Source: Verrucomicrobiia bacterium (GTDB taxonomy: Bacteria; Verrucomicrobiota; Verrucomicrobiia; Verrucomicrobiales; Akkermansiaceae). Taken from it: a stretch of 64,000 nt of DNA. Of this stretch, positions 45,842 to 55,175 are shown piece by piece. The number at the start of each line of letters is the position of its first letter. Position 1 is the stretch's first letter. Where the stretch lies: contig JAUIGV010000006.1 in the NCBI GenBank assembly GCA_030432565.1, forward strand, positions 62,001-126,000, written 5' to 3'. The position numbers were made by a program, and so were the translations under genes. The notes beneath the pieces are model-generated. The model worked only from the letters and a program-made list of their open reading frames with translations, ran no database searches and had not been told where the DNA came from.

Positions 45842-46903
45842 TTAAGGGTGGAGGATTTCGTCGAGAAGAACCCGTCGTTTTTCGGTCGAGCTGATCACTG
45901 CGGCTTCGACCAGGGCGATGGTCTTTAGATTTTCGCGCCCACCGAGGGTTGGTTGGTTCCCATATTGGAGGGCGTTGAGGAGCTCCAGCATGGTTCCGCC
46001 AAAGGCATCGGGGAACCAGCTGCCCCGAAGGTCGGAGACAATAAATTCCGGGTCCCCAATTGCCGCGTGGCGGAGGGTGGATGGGCTCGTGTAAGGGTCC
46101 TGGCACCAGCCAATATTTCCGATGGCGAGACCTTTGGTTCCTTCGATACGGAACTCGATGTTGATATCGGATGGGCAGCCTTCGTGCGCCGGTCCGGTCC
46201 AAACATCGTCGATGATGGTGGCGCGTAAGCCATCGCCATACTCAAGGATGCTGGTACAGATTCCGTCGTGGTGCGGGAAGGATGTGCGTGGATCGGGGCG
46301 GGTGCTGCAATAGACGGCCTCGGGATCGCCGTGCCAGTGGCGGAGGCAATCGAAGTGATGAATGGACATGATCTTGAGTGTGGCGCTTTCGAGTTCGGCC
46401 TGCCAAGGCTGCCAATGGGGGATGGCCCGCATGTTGATGGTGGTGAAGACCGGATCTCCAAATCTGCCGTTGCGGAGGAGTGAGGAGGCTTCGGCCACCG
46501 AGGGGTCGAAGCGCATGTTTTGGTTCACTGCGAGCACGATACCCGAGGATTCGCAGGCCTCGACCAGGATGCGTGCGTCGTGGTAGTCCAACGCGAGAGG
46601 TTTTTGCGCAAGGATGCCCTTGACGGTTCCCCTCCGGCAGGCGGTGAGAATGAGGTCCGGCTGATGTTGCGGGGGAACCGCAATATCCAGGACTTCAATT
46701 GAGGGATCATGGAGAAGCGACTCAATGTTATCGTAAACCTTGGGAATCTGATGAAGGTCGGCAACCTTGCGGGCGTTTCTTGGGGTTCGCGATGCAATGG
46801 CGGCGACATTGAGTCCGAGTTTTTTGTAGGCGGGGAGATGACAATCGCTGACGATGAAGCCGCTTCCAATCACTCCGATCTTCTGGTTGGGCTTCATAAT
46901 CAT
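45842..46903 (-). CDS. Gfo/Idh/MocA-family oxidoreductase
   Basis: 353 residues from the ATG at 46903, which overlaps the preceding gene's stop by 4 bp (ATGA). It has the Rossmann loop GVIGSGFIVSDCHLPAY and the family pattern with AQKPLALD (Lys near the sugar site) and DIAVPPQHQPDLI. Members oxidise sugars, inositols or amino-inositols with NAD(P). It heads the metabolic genes of a small moc-like operon. Its exact substrate is unknown. Confidence 0.88.
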   Translation of the reverse strand: MIMKPNQKIGVIGSGFIVSDCHLPAYKKLGLNVAAIASRTPRNARKVADLHQIPKVYDNIESLLHDPSIEVLDIAVPPQHQPDLILTACRRGTVKGILAQKPLALDYHDARILVEACESSGIVLAVNQNMRFDPSVAEASSLLRNGRFGDPVFTTINMRAIPHWQPWQAELESATLKIMSIHHFDCLRHWHGDPEAVYCSTRPDPRTSFPHHDGICTSILEYGDGLRATIIDDVWTGPAHEGCPSDINIEFRIEGTKGLAIGNIGWCQDPYTSPSTLRHAAIGDPEFIVSDLRGSWFPDAFGGTMLELLNALQYGNQPTLGGRENLKTIALVEAAVISSTEKRRVLLDEILHP

Positions 46904-47808
46904 TTTTTTTCCAGGCCGAACATGAGTATTCCCATTTGGTATTCGGCGGTTTTTTGCTTTCGTGAAATCTTCCATTGTGTGAGGAATTTTTCGGTTTGCG
47001 ACGGTGTGAGAAGGTCGGGGATGCTTTGCGCGATCTGTGCGTCGGTCGCTTTCCAGCGATCTTCAATCGTTGAAAAATCAGTGCCGCTGGAAAGGGCGAG
47101 CCAGTTTTCTTCATCGCTTCCGTTTCCTTTGCCTGAGTGGAGCCGCGCCTGATAGAGGATTTCGATCAGCTCTTCTTCGACGGCCGGCTCGAGCTGTTCC
47201 GTTGAAAGTGCCGACCGGATTTTTGGCATCTGTTGGCGTTCCGGCAGTTGCTGTTCATATTTTCGGAAAGCCGCTGCGTCTCGGTCGTTCTGAAGAAACT
47301 GCTCAATCTCCCGGGTGTTTTGGTCACGCTTTGCTGCCATCTCCCTTTCGATTTTTTGACGGTCTTCCCTGCCCGACTGCATCCACTTGAAAATTGTTTG
47401 TTGCTGGTTCAGCAAGCGCTTGGTCAGGAGTTCTTCAAAGTATTGGGATTCGTCTTCCGAGAGGGCCATTGAATCGATGAAGTCCCCGTAGATTGTGGGA
47501 AGGCCGGTCTTGATTCCTTCCTTGATGAGAGTTCTTCCTTCCTCGCTTTGCATCACTTCGGTCATGGAGCGGGGTGTTCGTGATTTTGGTGACGATACTT
47601 TTCTGGGGTTGGAGCGACTGACTTGGGAAGTGTTCGCATCCTGCCCGCCGGCTCCCGAAGAGCCCGCGCGCTTTGACTGATGGTCAGGCCGGGTTGTGTG
47701 GCTCGCCGAAACGATTTGATCGCGAAGTGATTGAAGTCGAATCTCCTGAACGATGAAAACAAGAACCCCGGTGACGATCGCTGCGAAGGCGCTGGGAAAG
47801 ATTTTCAC
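46900..47808 (-). CDS. membrane-anchored protein of unknown function
   Basis: 302 residues, start GTG at 47808. A single N-terminal membrane segment (FAAIVTGVLVFIVQEI, about 8-23) is followed by a low-complexity Ser/Arg/Gly linker (about 45-85), then a mainly helical, charged region (about 85-300) with long heptad-like stretches and no recognised domain. It precedes the MocA-like gene with an ATGA overlap, so it belongs to that transcript. It is divergent from the esterase gene. Confidence 0.75.
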   Translation of the reverse strand: MKIFPSAFAAIVTGVLVFIVQEIRLQSLRDQIVSASHTTRPDHQSKRAGSSGAGGQDANTSQVSRSNPRKVSSPKSRTPRSMTEVMQSEEGRTLIKEGIKTGLPTIYGDFIDSMALSEDESQYFEELLTKRLLNQQQTIFKWMQSGREDRQKIEREMAAKRDQNTREIEQFLQNDRDAAAFRKYEQQLPERQQMPKIRSALSTEQLEPAVEEELIEILYQARLHSGKGNGSDEENWLALSSGTDFSTIEDRWKATDAQIAQSIPDLLTPSQTEKFLTQWKISRKQKTAEYQMGILMFGLEKK

Positions 47809-47887
47809 CCCGTGAGTCTTTTGGAAATCTTATGGAGATGACAGAAAAAATTGGCATCGCTTTCATTAGGAGGTCAGGATCTGCTTC

Positions 47888-48997
47888 ATGAAAACTGTAA
47901 TTTACTGTGTCCTGGCATTTTCAGGATTGGTTCGGGCTGAGTTGAGCAAGGAAGAGGCCTTGAAGGTGGTGGCCGGGACTTATCAGGAAATGGCGGCGAA
48001 GCGTGAGCTTAAGATGAAGGCGGTGAAGGAGGGTTTTCAATATTTCGAAATCAAGGCAGCGGATAAGACGATGAAGTGCGTTGGGAAGCTCTATGGTGAG
48101 GCAGAAGCGGGAAAGCGTGCTCTTTACATTTCCATGCACGGAGGGGGAGGAGCCCCGACCCGGGTGAATGACCAGCAGTGGAATAATCAGATTCAGCTCT
48201 ATGTGCCAAAAGAAGGTTGGTATGTGGCGCCGCGTGCGCCGAGTGATACCTGGAATCTTTGGCATGAGGGGCACATTGATGCGCTTTTTTCCAGATTGAT
48301 CGAAGATATGGTGGCCCTGAAAGGCGTAGATCCCAATCGGGTTTATTTGATGGGTTACTCGGCCGGAGGCGATGGCGTATATCAGCTGGCCCCGCGTTTG
48401 GCGGACCGGTTTGGAGCCGCGACAATGATGGCCGGGCACCCCAACGATGCGACGGCGGATGGGCTTTATAACCTGCCTTTCCGAATTTACATGGGGGGCA
48501 GGGATGCGGCCTACAAGCGGAATGAGGTCGCCGCACAATGGGGGGATCAACTGGCGAAGCTTCAGAAGGAACGCGGAGGTTATGAGCACAAGGTGACGAT
48601 TTATCCGGAGATGGGGCACTGGATGAACAAGAAGGATGCCGAGGCCGTTCCGTGGATGGCCACCAAGACACGGAAGGCGTGGCCCCAAAAGGTGATTTGG
48701 GGAAAATCAGGGAAGCGTTCGGAGCGATTTTATTGGCTGGGCGGCAAGCCCAAGGGTGTGGTTTTTGCGTCGGTCAAGGGGCAGGAGGTCACGGTCAAAG
48801 GTGCCGAGGATGCTGCTCTGATTCTTTACTTGAACGACGAACTATTGAATCTCGACGAGCCCGTGAAGGTGATCGTGGATGGCAAGGAAGTTCACCATGG
48901 CAGGGTAAAGAGGACTGCTGAGGCGATCCGAAAGTCTTTAAAGCAAAGGCTTGATCCGGCAATGGCTGCGACCGCGATCCTCCCGCTCAAGAAATAG
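47888..48997 (+). CDS. secreted alpha/beta hydrolase (feruloyl esterase/PHB depolymerase-like)
   Basis: 369 residues with a signal peptide MKTVIYCVLAFSGLVRA. The oxyanion region is ISMHGGGGAP, the Ser nucleophile is Ser158 in GYSAGG, the acid candidate Asp206 is in GGRDAAY, and His244 is in EMGHWMN. A C-terminal beta-rich tail of about 90 residues follows. An AGGAGG ribosome site lies about 14 bp before the ATG. It probably hydrolyses an ester in a plant or algal polymer. Confidence 0.82.
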   Translation: MKTVIYCVLAFSGLVRAELSKEEALKVVAGTYQEMAAKRELKMKAVKEGFQYFEIKAADKTMKCVGKLYGEAEAGKRALYISMHGGGGAPTRVNDQQWNNQIQLYVPKEGWYVAPRAPSDTWNLWHEGHIDALFSRLIEDMVALKGVDPNRVYLMGYSAGGDGVYQLAPRLADRFGAATMMAGHPNDATADGLYNLPFRIYMGGRDAAYKRNEVAAQWGDQLAKLQKERGGYEHKVTIYPEMGHWMNKKDAEAVPWMATKTRKAWPQKVIWGKSGKRSERFYWLGGKPKGVVFASVKGQEVTVKGAEDAALILYLNDELLNLDEPVKVIVDGKEVHHGRVKRTAEAIRKSLKQRLDPAMAATAILPLKK

Positions 48998-49116
48998 GAG
49001 GTGCGGCAGAGGGGGAGGTCGCTGGATTACAAATCCCGTCGTTTTCTGGAATGGCGGGAATGTTGCTTTCGCGGGATTGACATGCTATCACATCGGCCCG
49101 CTGCGGCGGATTCGTG

Positions 49117-51297
49117 ATGAACCGGAAACTGAGTGAGCGCTGGCATGGTCCCTTTTGGTTGGGGGGCATGGTGTTGGCAATCCTGCCATTTTTTGTGGCG
49201 ATTGGTTTCAACGGACCACGGGCGTCCTGGGTCCTCGGGCCCGGAAAATTTGGTGAGAATATCATATTGGCAACATGGTGGGCTCTGGGTGGGGCTGCTT
49301 TGGGTGGCTTGATTTGGATCAAGCTTTCCGGCCGGACCATGGTGGGTAGATTTCGCCGGTGGTGTTCGGAGAAGCACCAGTTCCATTGGATGTGGTTCAT
49401 TATCTCGGTCGGGATTTTTGGATTCCACAATTACCTGTTTCTGGATGGCTTTCGTTTCACCTTCTTTGAGAAGACGAGTACGATGTTGGGGCGCGTGCTC
49501 ACAGGTGCGGTTGTCGTGGGCGTTTTTTGGCTGGCCTGCGGGTTGGCCGGGGCACTGGCTCCCAAAAGAATGGCGCGGTGGCCCTGGGTGGTCGCGGCTT
49601 TTCTGCCGATGATTATGATCGCGGATTTCGTTTCGATTATTTACTCCAAGAATCCGATCATTAATTACATCAACCAGCTGGACGAGGAAGGGAGTTTCGA
49701 TCTCGCAACGAATCTGGCGGCGAGTGGGTTACCCATTCCGTCGTGGGCTGTCGTAATCGGATTCGCTGCGATTGTTTTTGGAATCTATCTTTTGTTTCAT
49801 TGGCTGGCCAATCTGGATTTCGCGTCGCGCCTGCACATGCCCCGGTGGATTATGGCGGTCTTTTTAGTGGGTTTGTGGGGTGGGGTTTGGGCTGAGAAGG
49901 TGGCGGGCAAAGGTTGGAAATCCCGCAACGCCCAAAGGTGGAGTCACAACGTCTATGACGTCCATGTGATCGTAGGGTTTGAGCCCCCATTGGGAGTGGC
50001 GGAATTCAAGGTGCAATTCGTGGCGAAGGCGAGTCTGGGTGAGGAGAATCGGGTGGAAGAGTTTGATGGCGAGCAGAAGCGTCCGGACATTTTTATCATC
50101 ATGGTGGAGAGCACCCGGCAGGATGCCATTGCGCCGGAGCATGCCCCGTTTCTGACGCACTTTCGCGATTTCGAATGTCAGAAGCTCGGAGCGACCTGGG
50201 CTTCTTCGAACTCCACAGCTTTATCTTGGTATGGACTTTTTCACGGTGTTTTACCGGTCTTTTGGGCCGGGGACAAGGGGACCTCGGTGAGCGAGAACAA
50301 GCTTGCCACTCCCGCTTGGTTTGAGTCGCTCAAGAGGGCCGGGTATCGTATGAATATCCGGACGGTGTGCGACCTTTCATACCGAAACATGGGAGCGACC
50401 AGTTTTGGAACAAACCAGGAGTTCTTCCAGGTCTATTCACACTCTCCGACCGGGGAGACTCATTGGCAGGACTACTACGAGCAGATCCCGCAACGCGAAA
50501 AAGAATCGTTTGAGTCCGTGACCGAATCGCTTCTGAGCGCTCCCTCGAGCGGCAACTTTCACTTTATCGCCCTCGATTCGACTCACTACGGATATCGCTG
50601 GCACGAGGATTTTGAGCCGCCCTATACCGACTATCATGACGATGCGGGGGTGCCGGGATTTCCGAACGAAGAGGATATTGCGTCGATTAAAAGGCGTTAC
50701 CACAACTCGGTTGCGTGGGTTGATTTTCAGGTCGAGACGTTCGTGATGGAGCTCAAGAGGCTGGGGCGATATGACGAAAGTGTGATCATTGTGACCGGCG
50801 ATCATGGCGAGGAATTTTACGAAAACGGGAGTTGGTTTCACAGTTCGTCGCTGCTGCCGGCCCAGACCCAGGTGCCATTGTTGATCAAATGGCCGAAGGG
50901 AGTGGATGCTCCGCCCCAGGCCTCGGCATCGCATTTGGACCTTTTGCCAAGCTTGCGCGATTTGTTGGGGCTTCCCGAGGTGCCCGGGATGCCCGGGCGT
51001 TCGCTTCTTAAGGCTTCCGAGGAAGAGAGAACGCAGATGTCCTTCGCCTGCAACACGGGAGTGAGCGGAGTTTGCATGGCCTGGTATCGGGACGGCTGGG
51101 TGGCCACCTTCCGTTGGGAAGATCCTTTCTCGTACGGGCCGCCCGAAGAGATCCATCTGGACGAGATCATCGGGCCGGACGGTAAGAGTGAGGAGCTGGA
51201 GGATTCAGCTGAATGGCTGGACTTGTTGCTGGCAAAATTTCCGGATGCTCCCGGGCGCTTGTTTTCCGAGTTCAATCTGGTTGTCGAGGAACCGTGA
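49117..51297 (+). CDS. membrane phosphotransferase/sulfatase-fold protein (EptA/LtaS-like)
   Basis: 726 residues from the ATG at 49117 (the GTG at 49114 is an alternative). The N-terminus has about five membrane segments (LGGMVLAILPFFVAIGFNG and others to about residue 250). The catalytic domain begins PDIFIIMVESTRQDA with a metal-ligand region, the nucleophile candidate in SSNSTALSWYG (Thr), and TGDHGEEFYENG near residue 570. Such proteins add phosphoethanolamine or glycerol-phosphate to surface polymers, or act as sulfatases. The neighbouring glycosyltransferase genes suggest envelope modification. Confidence 0.8.
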   Translation: MNRKLSERWHGPFWLGGMVLAILPFFVAIGFNGPRASWVLGPGKFGENIILATWWALGGAALGGLIWIKLSGRTMVGRFRRWCSEKHQFHWMWFIISVGIFGFHNYLFLDGFRFTFFEKTSTMLGRVLTGAVVVGVFWLACGLAGALAPKRMARWPWVVAAFLPMIMIADFVSIIYSKNPIINYINQLDEEGSFDLATNLAASGLPIPSWAVVIGFAAIVFGIYLLFHWLANLDFASRLHMPRWIMAVFLVGLWGGVWAEKVAGKGWKSRNAQRWSHNVYDVHVIVGFEPPLGVAEFKVQFVAKASLGEENRVEEFDGEQKRPDIFIIMVESTRQDAIAPEHAPFLTHFRDFECQKLGATWASSNSTALSWYGLFHGVLPVFWAGDKGTSVSENKLATPAWFESLKRAGYRMNIRTVCDLSYRNMGATSFGTNQEFFQVYSHSPTGETHWQDYYEQIPQREKESFESVTESLLSAPSSGNFHFIALDSTHYGYRWHEDFEPPYTDYHDDAGVPGFPNEEDIASIKRRYHNSVAWVDFQVETFVMELKRLGRYDESVIIVTGDHGEEFYENGSWFHSSSLLPAQTQVPLLIKWPKGVDAPPQASASHLDLLPSLRDLLGLPEVPGMPGRSLLKASEEERTQMSFACNTGVSGVCMAWYRDGWVATFRWEDPFSYGPPEEIHLDEIIGPDGKSEELEDSAEWLDLLLAKFPDAPGRLFSEFNLVVEEP

Positions 51298-51343
51298 GGG
51301 ATTGCCTGTCTGCCGATCGGGTGTTAGAGATCACCCCCTGCCT

Positions 51344-52315
51344 ATGAAAGAGAGTCCCAAATCACTGAGCGTGATCGTCCCGTGCTTCAACGAGGAGGAA
51401 TCGCTGCCGACCCTCTTTGAGCGGATCGAAAAGATCTCGGGAGATTGGCCCGAGAACTATGAGGTCGTCTGTGTCGATGATGGTTCAAGCGATCGCACGG
51501 TGGATCTGCTTCGGGAACAGAACAAAAGGAATCCGCGGTGGAAGCTCGTCATTTTGAGCCGGAATTTCGGGCACCAGGCGGCGGTTTCGGCGGGGTTGGA
51601 ATCGGTCGCCGGCGAGGTTGTTGCGATCATCGATGCCGATCTTCAAGATCCCCCCGAGTTGATTTCCGATCTCATTGAGAAGTGGCGCGAGGGCTTTGAG
51701 GTGGTTTATGCGGTGCGTAAAAAGCGCAAGGAAGGGATCCTCAAGCGCGCGGCTTACTTCTGTTTTTATCGCCTGATGAAATCGATGACTGAGATCGAAG
51801 ACTTTCCCCTTGATTCAGGCGATTTTAGTTTGCTCGACCGGAAGGTGGTCGACACTCTGGTCGCTTTCCCCGAGAAGAACCGCTTTCTTCGTGGCTTGCG
51901 GGCATGGTCGGGATTTCGGCAGACCGGCTTGGAATATGAGCGAAGCGCGCGCTTCGCGGGGGAGCCGAAATACACGCTTAAAAAGTTGCTCGGCTTGGCA
52001 AGTGACGGGCTCTTTTCCTTCAGCGGTGTTCCGCTGCGGCTGGCATCGTATGTGGGCATTCTGGTTTCGTTTTTTTCCGCCCTGGGGGCGATGTTTTTCA
52101 TCGTGCAAAAACTCTATCCGGCCCCTTTCCGTGAGATGGGACTACCCATCGTTCCCGGTTTTGCGGCAACGATTGTAACCATCCTCTTTTTGGGTGGGGT
52201 TCAGTTGCTTTTCCTGGGTGTGATTGGGGAGTATCTTAACCGGATCTATACCGAGGTGAAGGGGCGGCCTGAGTTTTTGGTGGCAGAGAAAGTGGGGCTC
52301 GAGAAATCTCAGTGA
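51344..52315 (+). CDS. GtrB/DPM-type undecaprenyl-phosphate glycosyltransferase
   Basis: 323 residues from the ATG at 51344 (MKESPKSLSVIVPCFNEEES). The GT2 A-fold carries VDDGSSDRTVDLL and the DxD in IIDADLQDPPELI. Two C-terminal membrane segments (about 240-260 and 275-300) match GtrB/ArnC-type enzymes that load a sugar onto undecaprenyl phosphate in the cytoplasmic leaflet. The next gene overlaps its stop by one base, forming a Gtr-type O-antigen or glycan-modification set with the GtrA-like protein at 53.7 kb. Confidence 0.92.
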   Translation: MKESPKSLSVIVPCFNEEESLPTLFERIEKISGDWPENYEVVCVDDGSSDRTVDLLREQNKRNPRWKLVILSRNFGHQAAVSAGLESVAGEVVAIIDADLQDPPELISDLIEKWREGFEVVYAVRKKRKEGILKRAAYFCFYRLMKSMTEIEDFPLDSGDFSLLDRKVVDTLVAFPEKNRFLRGLRAWSGFRQTGLEYERSARFAGEPKYTLKKLLGLASDGLFSFSGVPLRLASYVGILVSFFSALGAMFFIVQKLYPAPFREMGLPIVPGFAATIVTILFLGGVQLLFLGVIGEYLNRIYTEVKGRPEFLVAEKVGLEKSQ

Positions 52316-53637
52316 TGAATTCGAGTTCTCAACCAGCCTCACTAACACCCGGCATGATCCGGGTTCTGGCCATTGCCTTGTTTGCGGTGATCTCGGGAGC
52401 GCTTTGGATTGGATTTGCGGCGGACACTTACTTCGCGAGTGATGGTTCCTTCTACTTTGCGATCATTCTGGATAACGCGACCTTCACCAATATTGCGCCT
52501 TCCAGGGCTCATGCCGAGTATCTCACTCAATGGCCCCTGGTGATGGCGGTCCGGTCGGGGGTGACCGACCAAGCAACGCTGGAGATGTTCTTTGGTTTGG
52601 GTATTTGGTTTCCGTGGGTTCTTTCCTTTGCCATCTCTCTTTATGCGACTCGCGACCGACCGGCCCTCATCTTCTTTTTTCTGATTTCGATGGTGAGCTT
52701 GAATCTCTCGGCGTGGTGTTTGATTTATGGCGAGCATCTGACCTTGCTCTCGCTGGCCTGGCCTATTTTTTATTTTGGCATTCTCCGGAGGCGGCTCACG
52801 ATTTGGGAGCAGTTGCTGACCGCTTTGCTTCTGGTGGCCCATCTCAAACTTTATGAAACGACCTTGGTTTCAGGAGCGATGTTCACGCTTATTTTTTCTT
52901 TCCGGGCGTGGGTTGAGAAGCATCCACGCGAGCGATGGGGGAGCGGAATTCTGGCTGCCCTGGCCTTGGCTTCGGTCGTGATTGCTGTGACGTGGATTCT
53001 GTTTCCACGTGATCCTGAAAACCGGGGGCATTTCCTGGGCGCGATTTTGGCTTCCCTTGCCCATCCCTATCCTTGGATTGGAGTTTCCTTTGTCGTCTTA
53101 AATGTAGTTGGAGTGATGTTCAATTCCACCAAGGCATTGCGGGCCGCGTGGATTGTGCCGCTTGTCATTGGCGCGCTTTCCCTGCTTTCCCCGGGGATTA
53201 TGGGTGGGATTTCCTTTTCGACCCGGACTCTCACTTTGACTGCTTTGCCCTTGTTGATGGCGGTCACGTTCTTGTTCAGCCTTTCGAATTTTAAGCTGAC
53301 CAGGAAGTGGGCTCTTTCGGTCTCTGCAGTGGTGGTGGGCGTTTCCCTGCTGCATGTCAGGCATCTGCAAAGCTGGATGGCTTTTAGGAGCGAGTTTCAG
53401 GGGATTCTTAAGGAGGAGAGGGGGTTTGTCGATCCGGCTGATCATGATGACATTGATCATTGGGGATGGACGAATCCGCTGCTCAGCTATGTTTGGGCCA
53501 AGGGTGAGGTGAAATCAGTGATCCTGAATCGAAATTTTGAGGATGGGTATGAACCCTTTGATCCTTTTACCGAGATGGTGATGGAGAAGTATCTTGATCA
53601 GAAGCCGGACTTTCTGCGCGAGGAGGAAGGCGAGTAG
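52315..53637 (+). CDS. polytopic membrane protein, candidate GtrC-like glycosyltransferase
   Basis: 440 residues from the ATG at 52315, which shares a base with the previous stop (TGATG). It has about ten hydrophobic segments, and a periplasmic loop with the sequence DTYFASDGSFYFAII near the N-terminus. Its layout resembles GtrC-type or GT-C membrane transferases that move sugar from undecaprenyl phosphate to an acceptor, but no family motif is certain. It is likely the third member of a GtrA/B/C-like set. Confidence 0.7.
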   Translation: MNSSSQPASLTPGMIRVLAIALFAVISGALWIGFAADTYFASDGSFYFAIILDNATFTNIAPSRAHAEYLTQWPLVMAVRSGVTDQATLEMFFGLGIWFPWVLSFAISLYATRDRPALIFFFLISMVSLNLSAWCLIYGEHLTLLSLAWPIFYFGILRRRLTIWEQLLTALLLVAHLKLYETTLVSGAMFTLIFSFRAWVEKHPRERWGSGILAALALASVVIAVTWILFPRDPENRGHFLGAILASLAHPYPWIGVSFVVLNVVGVMFNSTKALRAAWIVPLVIGALSLLSPGIMGGISFSTRTLTLTALPLLMAVTFLFSLSNFKLTRKWALSVSAVVVGVSLLHVRHLQSWMAFRSEFQGILKEERGFVDPADHDDIDHWGWTNPLLSYVWAKGEVKSVILNRNFEDGYEPFDPFTEMVMEKYLDQKPDFLREEEGE

Positions 53638-53662
53638 AGCAGGTATCCCGCCTGTGTTCAGG

Positions 53663-54160
53663 CTACTTTTCGAAGACGAGGAATTTCCGGCAGACGAAAT
53701 TCACCATTGCCGATGAGATGATGAAGGAAAAGTGAACAACGGGACGTGGCAGGTCCAAGTTGTTGATGAGCCAAAATGGAAGAACTTCTCCAATGGAAAA
53801 ACTCAGAAGTGAGATAATCGTGAACAGGCTAAGTTCCTTCCTGCCGGAATGTCTTCCGGGGGTAAACACGAGCCAGCGGTTGAGCCCGTAGGCCACAAAG
53901 TTTGAGGGCACGAAGGCGATGAAATGCAGGACCGCGGTATTCCATGCGATGGTCTTATCGGGGAGATCGTTCGAAAAATATTGTGGAGTCAAGGCCTCTC
54001 CGAGGTAGATGACGAGGGCAAGGACCACCACCGAGATGACTCCGCAGACGCCATACTTTCCGAACTGAATCAGGAAAGGAGCTTCACGGGAGAAGAGAGT
54101 TTGCTTGAACCCTTTCTCCTTAAAAAATTTCCACGCCCTGCCGACTTCCCGTGTGATCAT
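53663..54160 (-). CDS. GtrA-like membrane protein
   Basis: 165 residues with four membrane segments (FGKYGVCGVISVVVLALVIY, and three more). A family-typical stretch is SNFVAYGLNRWLVF and the final FVCRKFLVFEK. GtrA proteins are thought to flip undecaprenyl-P-sugar. The gene is on the minus strand and its ATG overlaps argF's stop by 4 bp, while its partner gtrB-like gene is on the plus strand 1.3 kb away. Confidence 0.85.
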   Translation of the reverse strand: MITREVGRAWKFFKEKGFKQTLFSREAPFLIQFGKYGVCGVISVVVLALVIYLGEALTPQYFSNDLPDKTIAWNTAVLHFIAFVPSNFVAYGLNRWLVFTPGRHSGRKELSLFTIISLLSFSIGEVLPFWLINNLDLPRPVVHFSFIISSAMVNFVCRKFLVFEK

Positions 54161-55050
54161 TCGACGAGAGTGGCAAGGACCGCTTTTTGGGCGTGGAGAC
54201 GATTCTCAGCCTGTTGGAAAACAGTATCGGCGTGAGCTTCCAGAATCTCTTCGGTGATTTCTTTGCCGCGATAGGCAGGGAGGCAATGCAGAACGATATG
54301 TTTGTCGGCGCAGTGGGAGAGCAGTTCGGAATTGACCTGGTAGTCACCAAAAAGCGCTTCTTTTTCATCCTGACCTTCCTGCCCCATGGAAAGCCAGACG
54401 TCGGTGTTGATGACGTCGGCATCCCTGGCGGCCGTCGCGGGATCGGTGGTCAGGGTGACGTTGGAAGCATCAAGGCGGTCCATGAATTCCTTGGGAGGAA
54501 GGCAGGACTCGGGAGCAGCGACGACAAATTGAAAGCCGAGATACTTGGCGGCCCACATCCAGGAGCGGGACATGTTGTTGTCACCGTCGCCGATGAAGAC
54601 GATCTTCTTGCCTTCCCAGGTGCCGAGCTTCTCGCGAATGGTCAAAAGATCAGCCAAAATTTGGCAGGGATGTTCTTCATCGGTGAGGGCGTTGACGGTG
54701 GGAATGCCCGAGTAGGAGTAGAAGTCTTCCACATCTTGCTGGGCAAAGGTTCGGATGACGGCACCGTGAACCATGCGCCCCAGAACGCGGGCGGTGTCCT
54801 TGATGGGTTCTCCCCGACCGAGCTGGATATCGTTCTTGGAGAGGAACATGACATTACCGCCAAGTTCGCGGATACCGACTTCAAATGAGACGCGGGTCCG
54901 GGTAGAGGCTTTGGTGAAAATAAGGGCCCAGGTTTGTCCTGCCAGTGGTTGGTTGGGGTGCGTGCCACGGGTCGACTTCATCTCGGCAGCGAGATGGAGC
55001 AGAGACTCGAGTTCGTGGGAGTTGGATTCTTCGATTGAGAGAAATTTCAT
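54157..55050 (-). CDS. argF: ornithine carbamoyltransferase
   Basis: 297 residues, typical OTCase length. Carbamoyl phosphate binding is shown by STRTRVSFEVG, HPCQILADLLT gives the second loop, and HCLPAYRGKEIT near the C-terminus contains the ornithine-binding Cys. It makes citrulline from ornithine and carbamoyl phosphate in arginine synthesis. The gtrA-like gene is translationally coupled downstream (ATGA), which is functionally odd. Confidence 0.95.
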   Translation of the reverse strand: MKFLSIEESNSHELESLLHLAAEMKSTRGTHPNQPLAGQTWALIFTKASTRTRVSFEVGIRELGGNVMFLSKNDIQLGRGEPIKDTARVLGRMVHGAVIRTFAQQDVEDFYSYSGIPTVNALTDEEHPCQILADLLTIREKLGTWEGKKIVFIGDGDNNMSRSWMWAAKYLGFQFVVAAPESCLPPKEFMDRLDASNVTLTTDPATAARDADVINTDVWLSMGQEGQDEKEALFGDYQVNSELLSHCADKHIVLHCLPAYRGKEITEEILEAHADTVFQQAENRLHAQKAVLATLVE

Positions 55051-55175
55051 CTTTGAAAAACGGGGAAGCGCACAGGATGAACTAAAAATGGAAAATGTTC
55101 AAGGTTTGCCTGCTGAGTTTTTGTGGGAAATATTTTGTGACCATTCCGAAGGCGGCGGGAGTAGGATGGGTAAAG

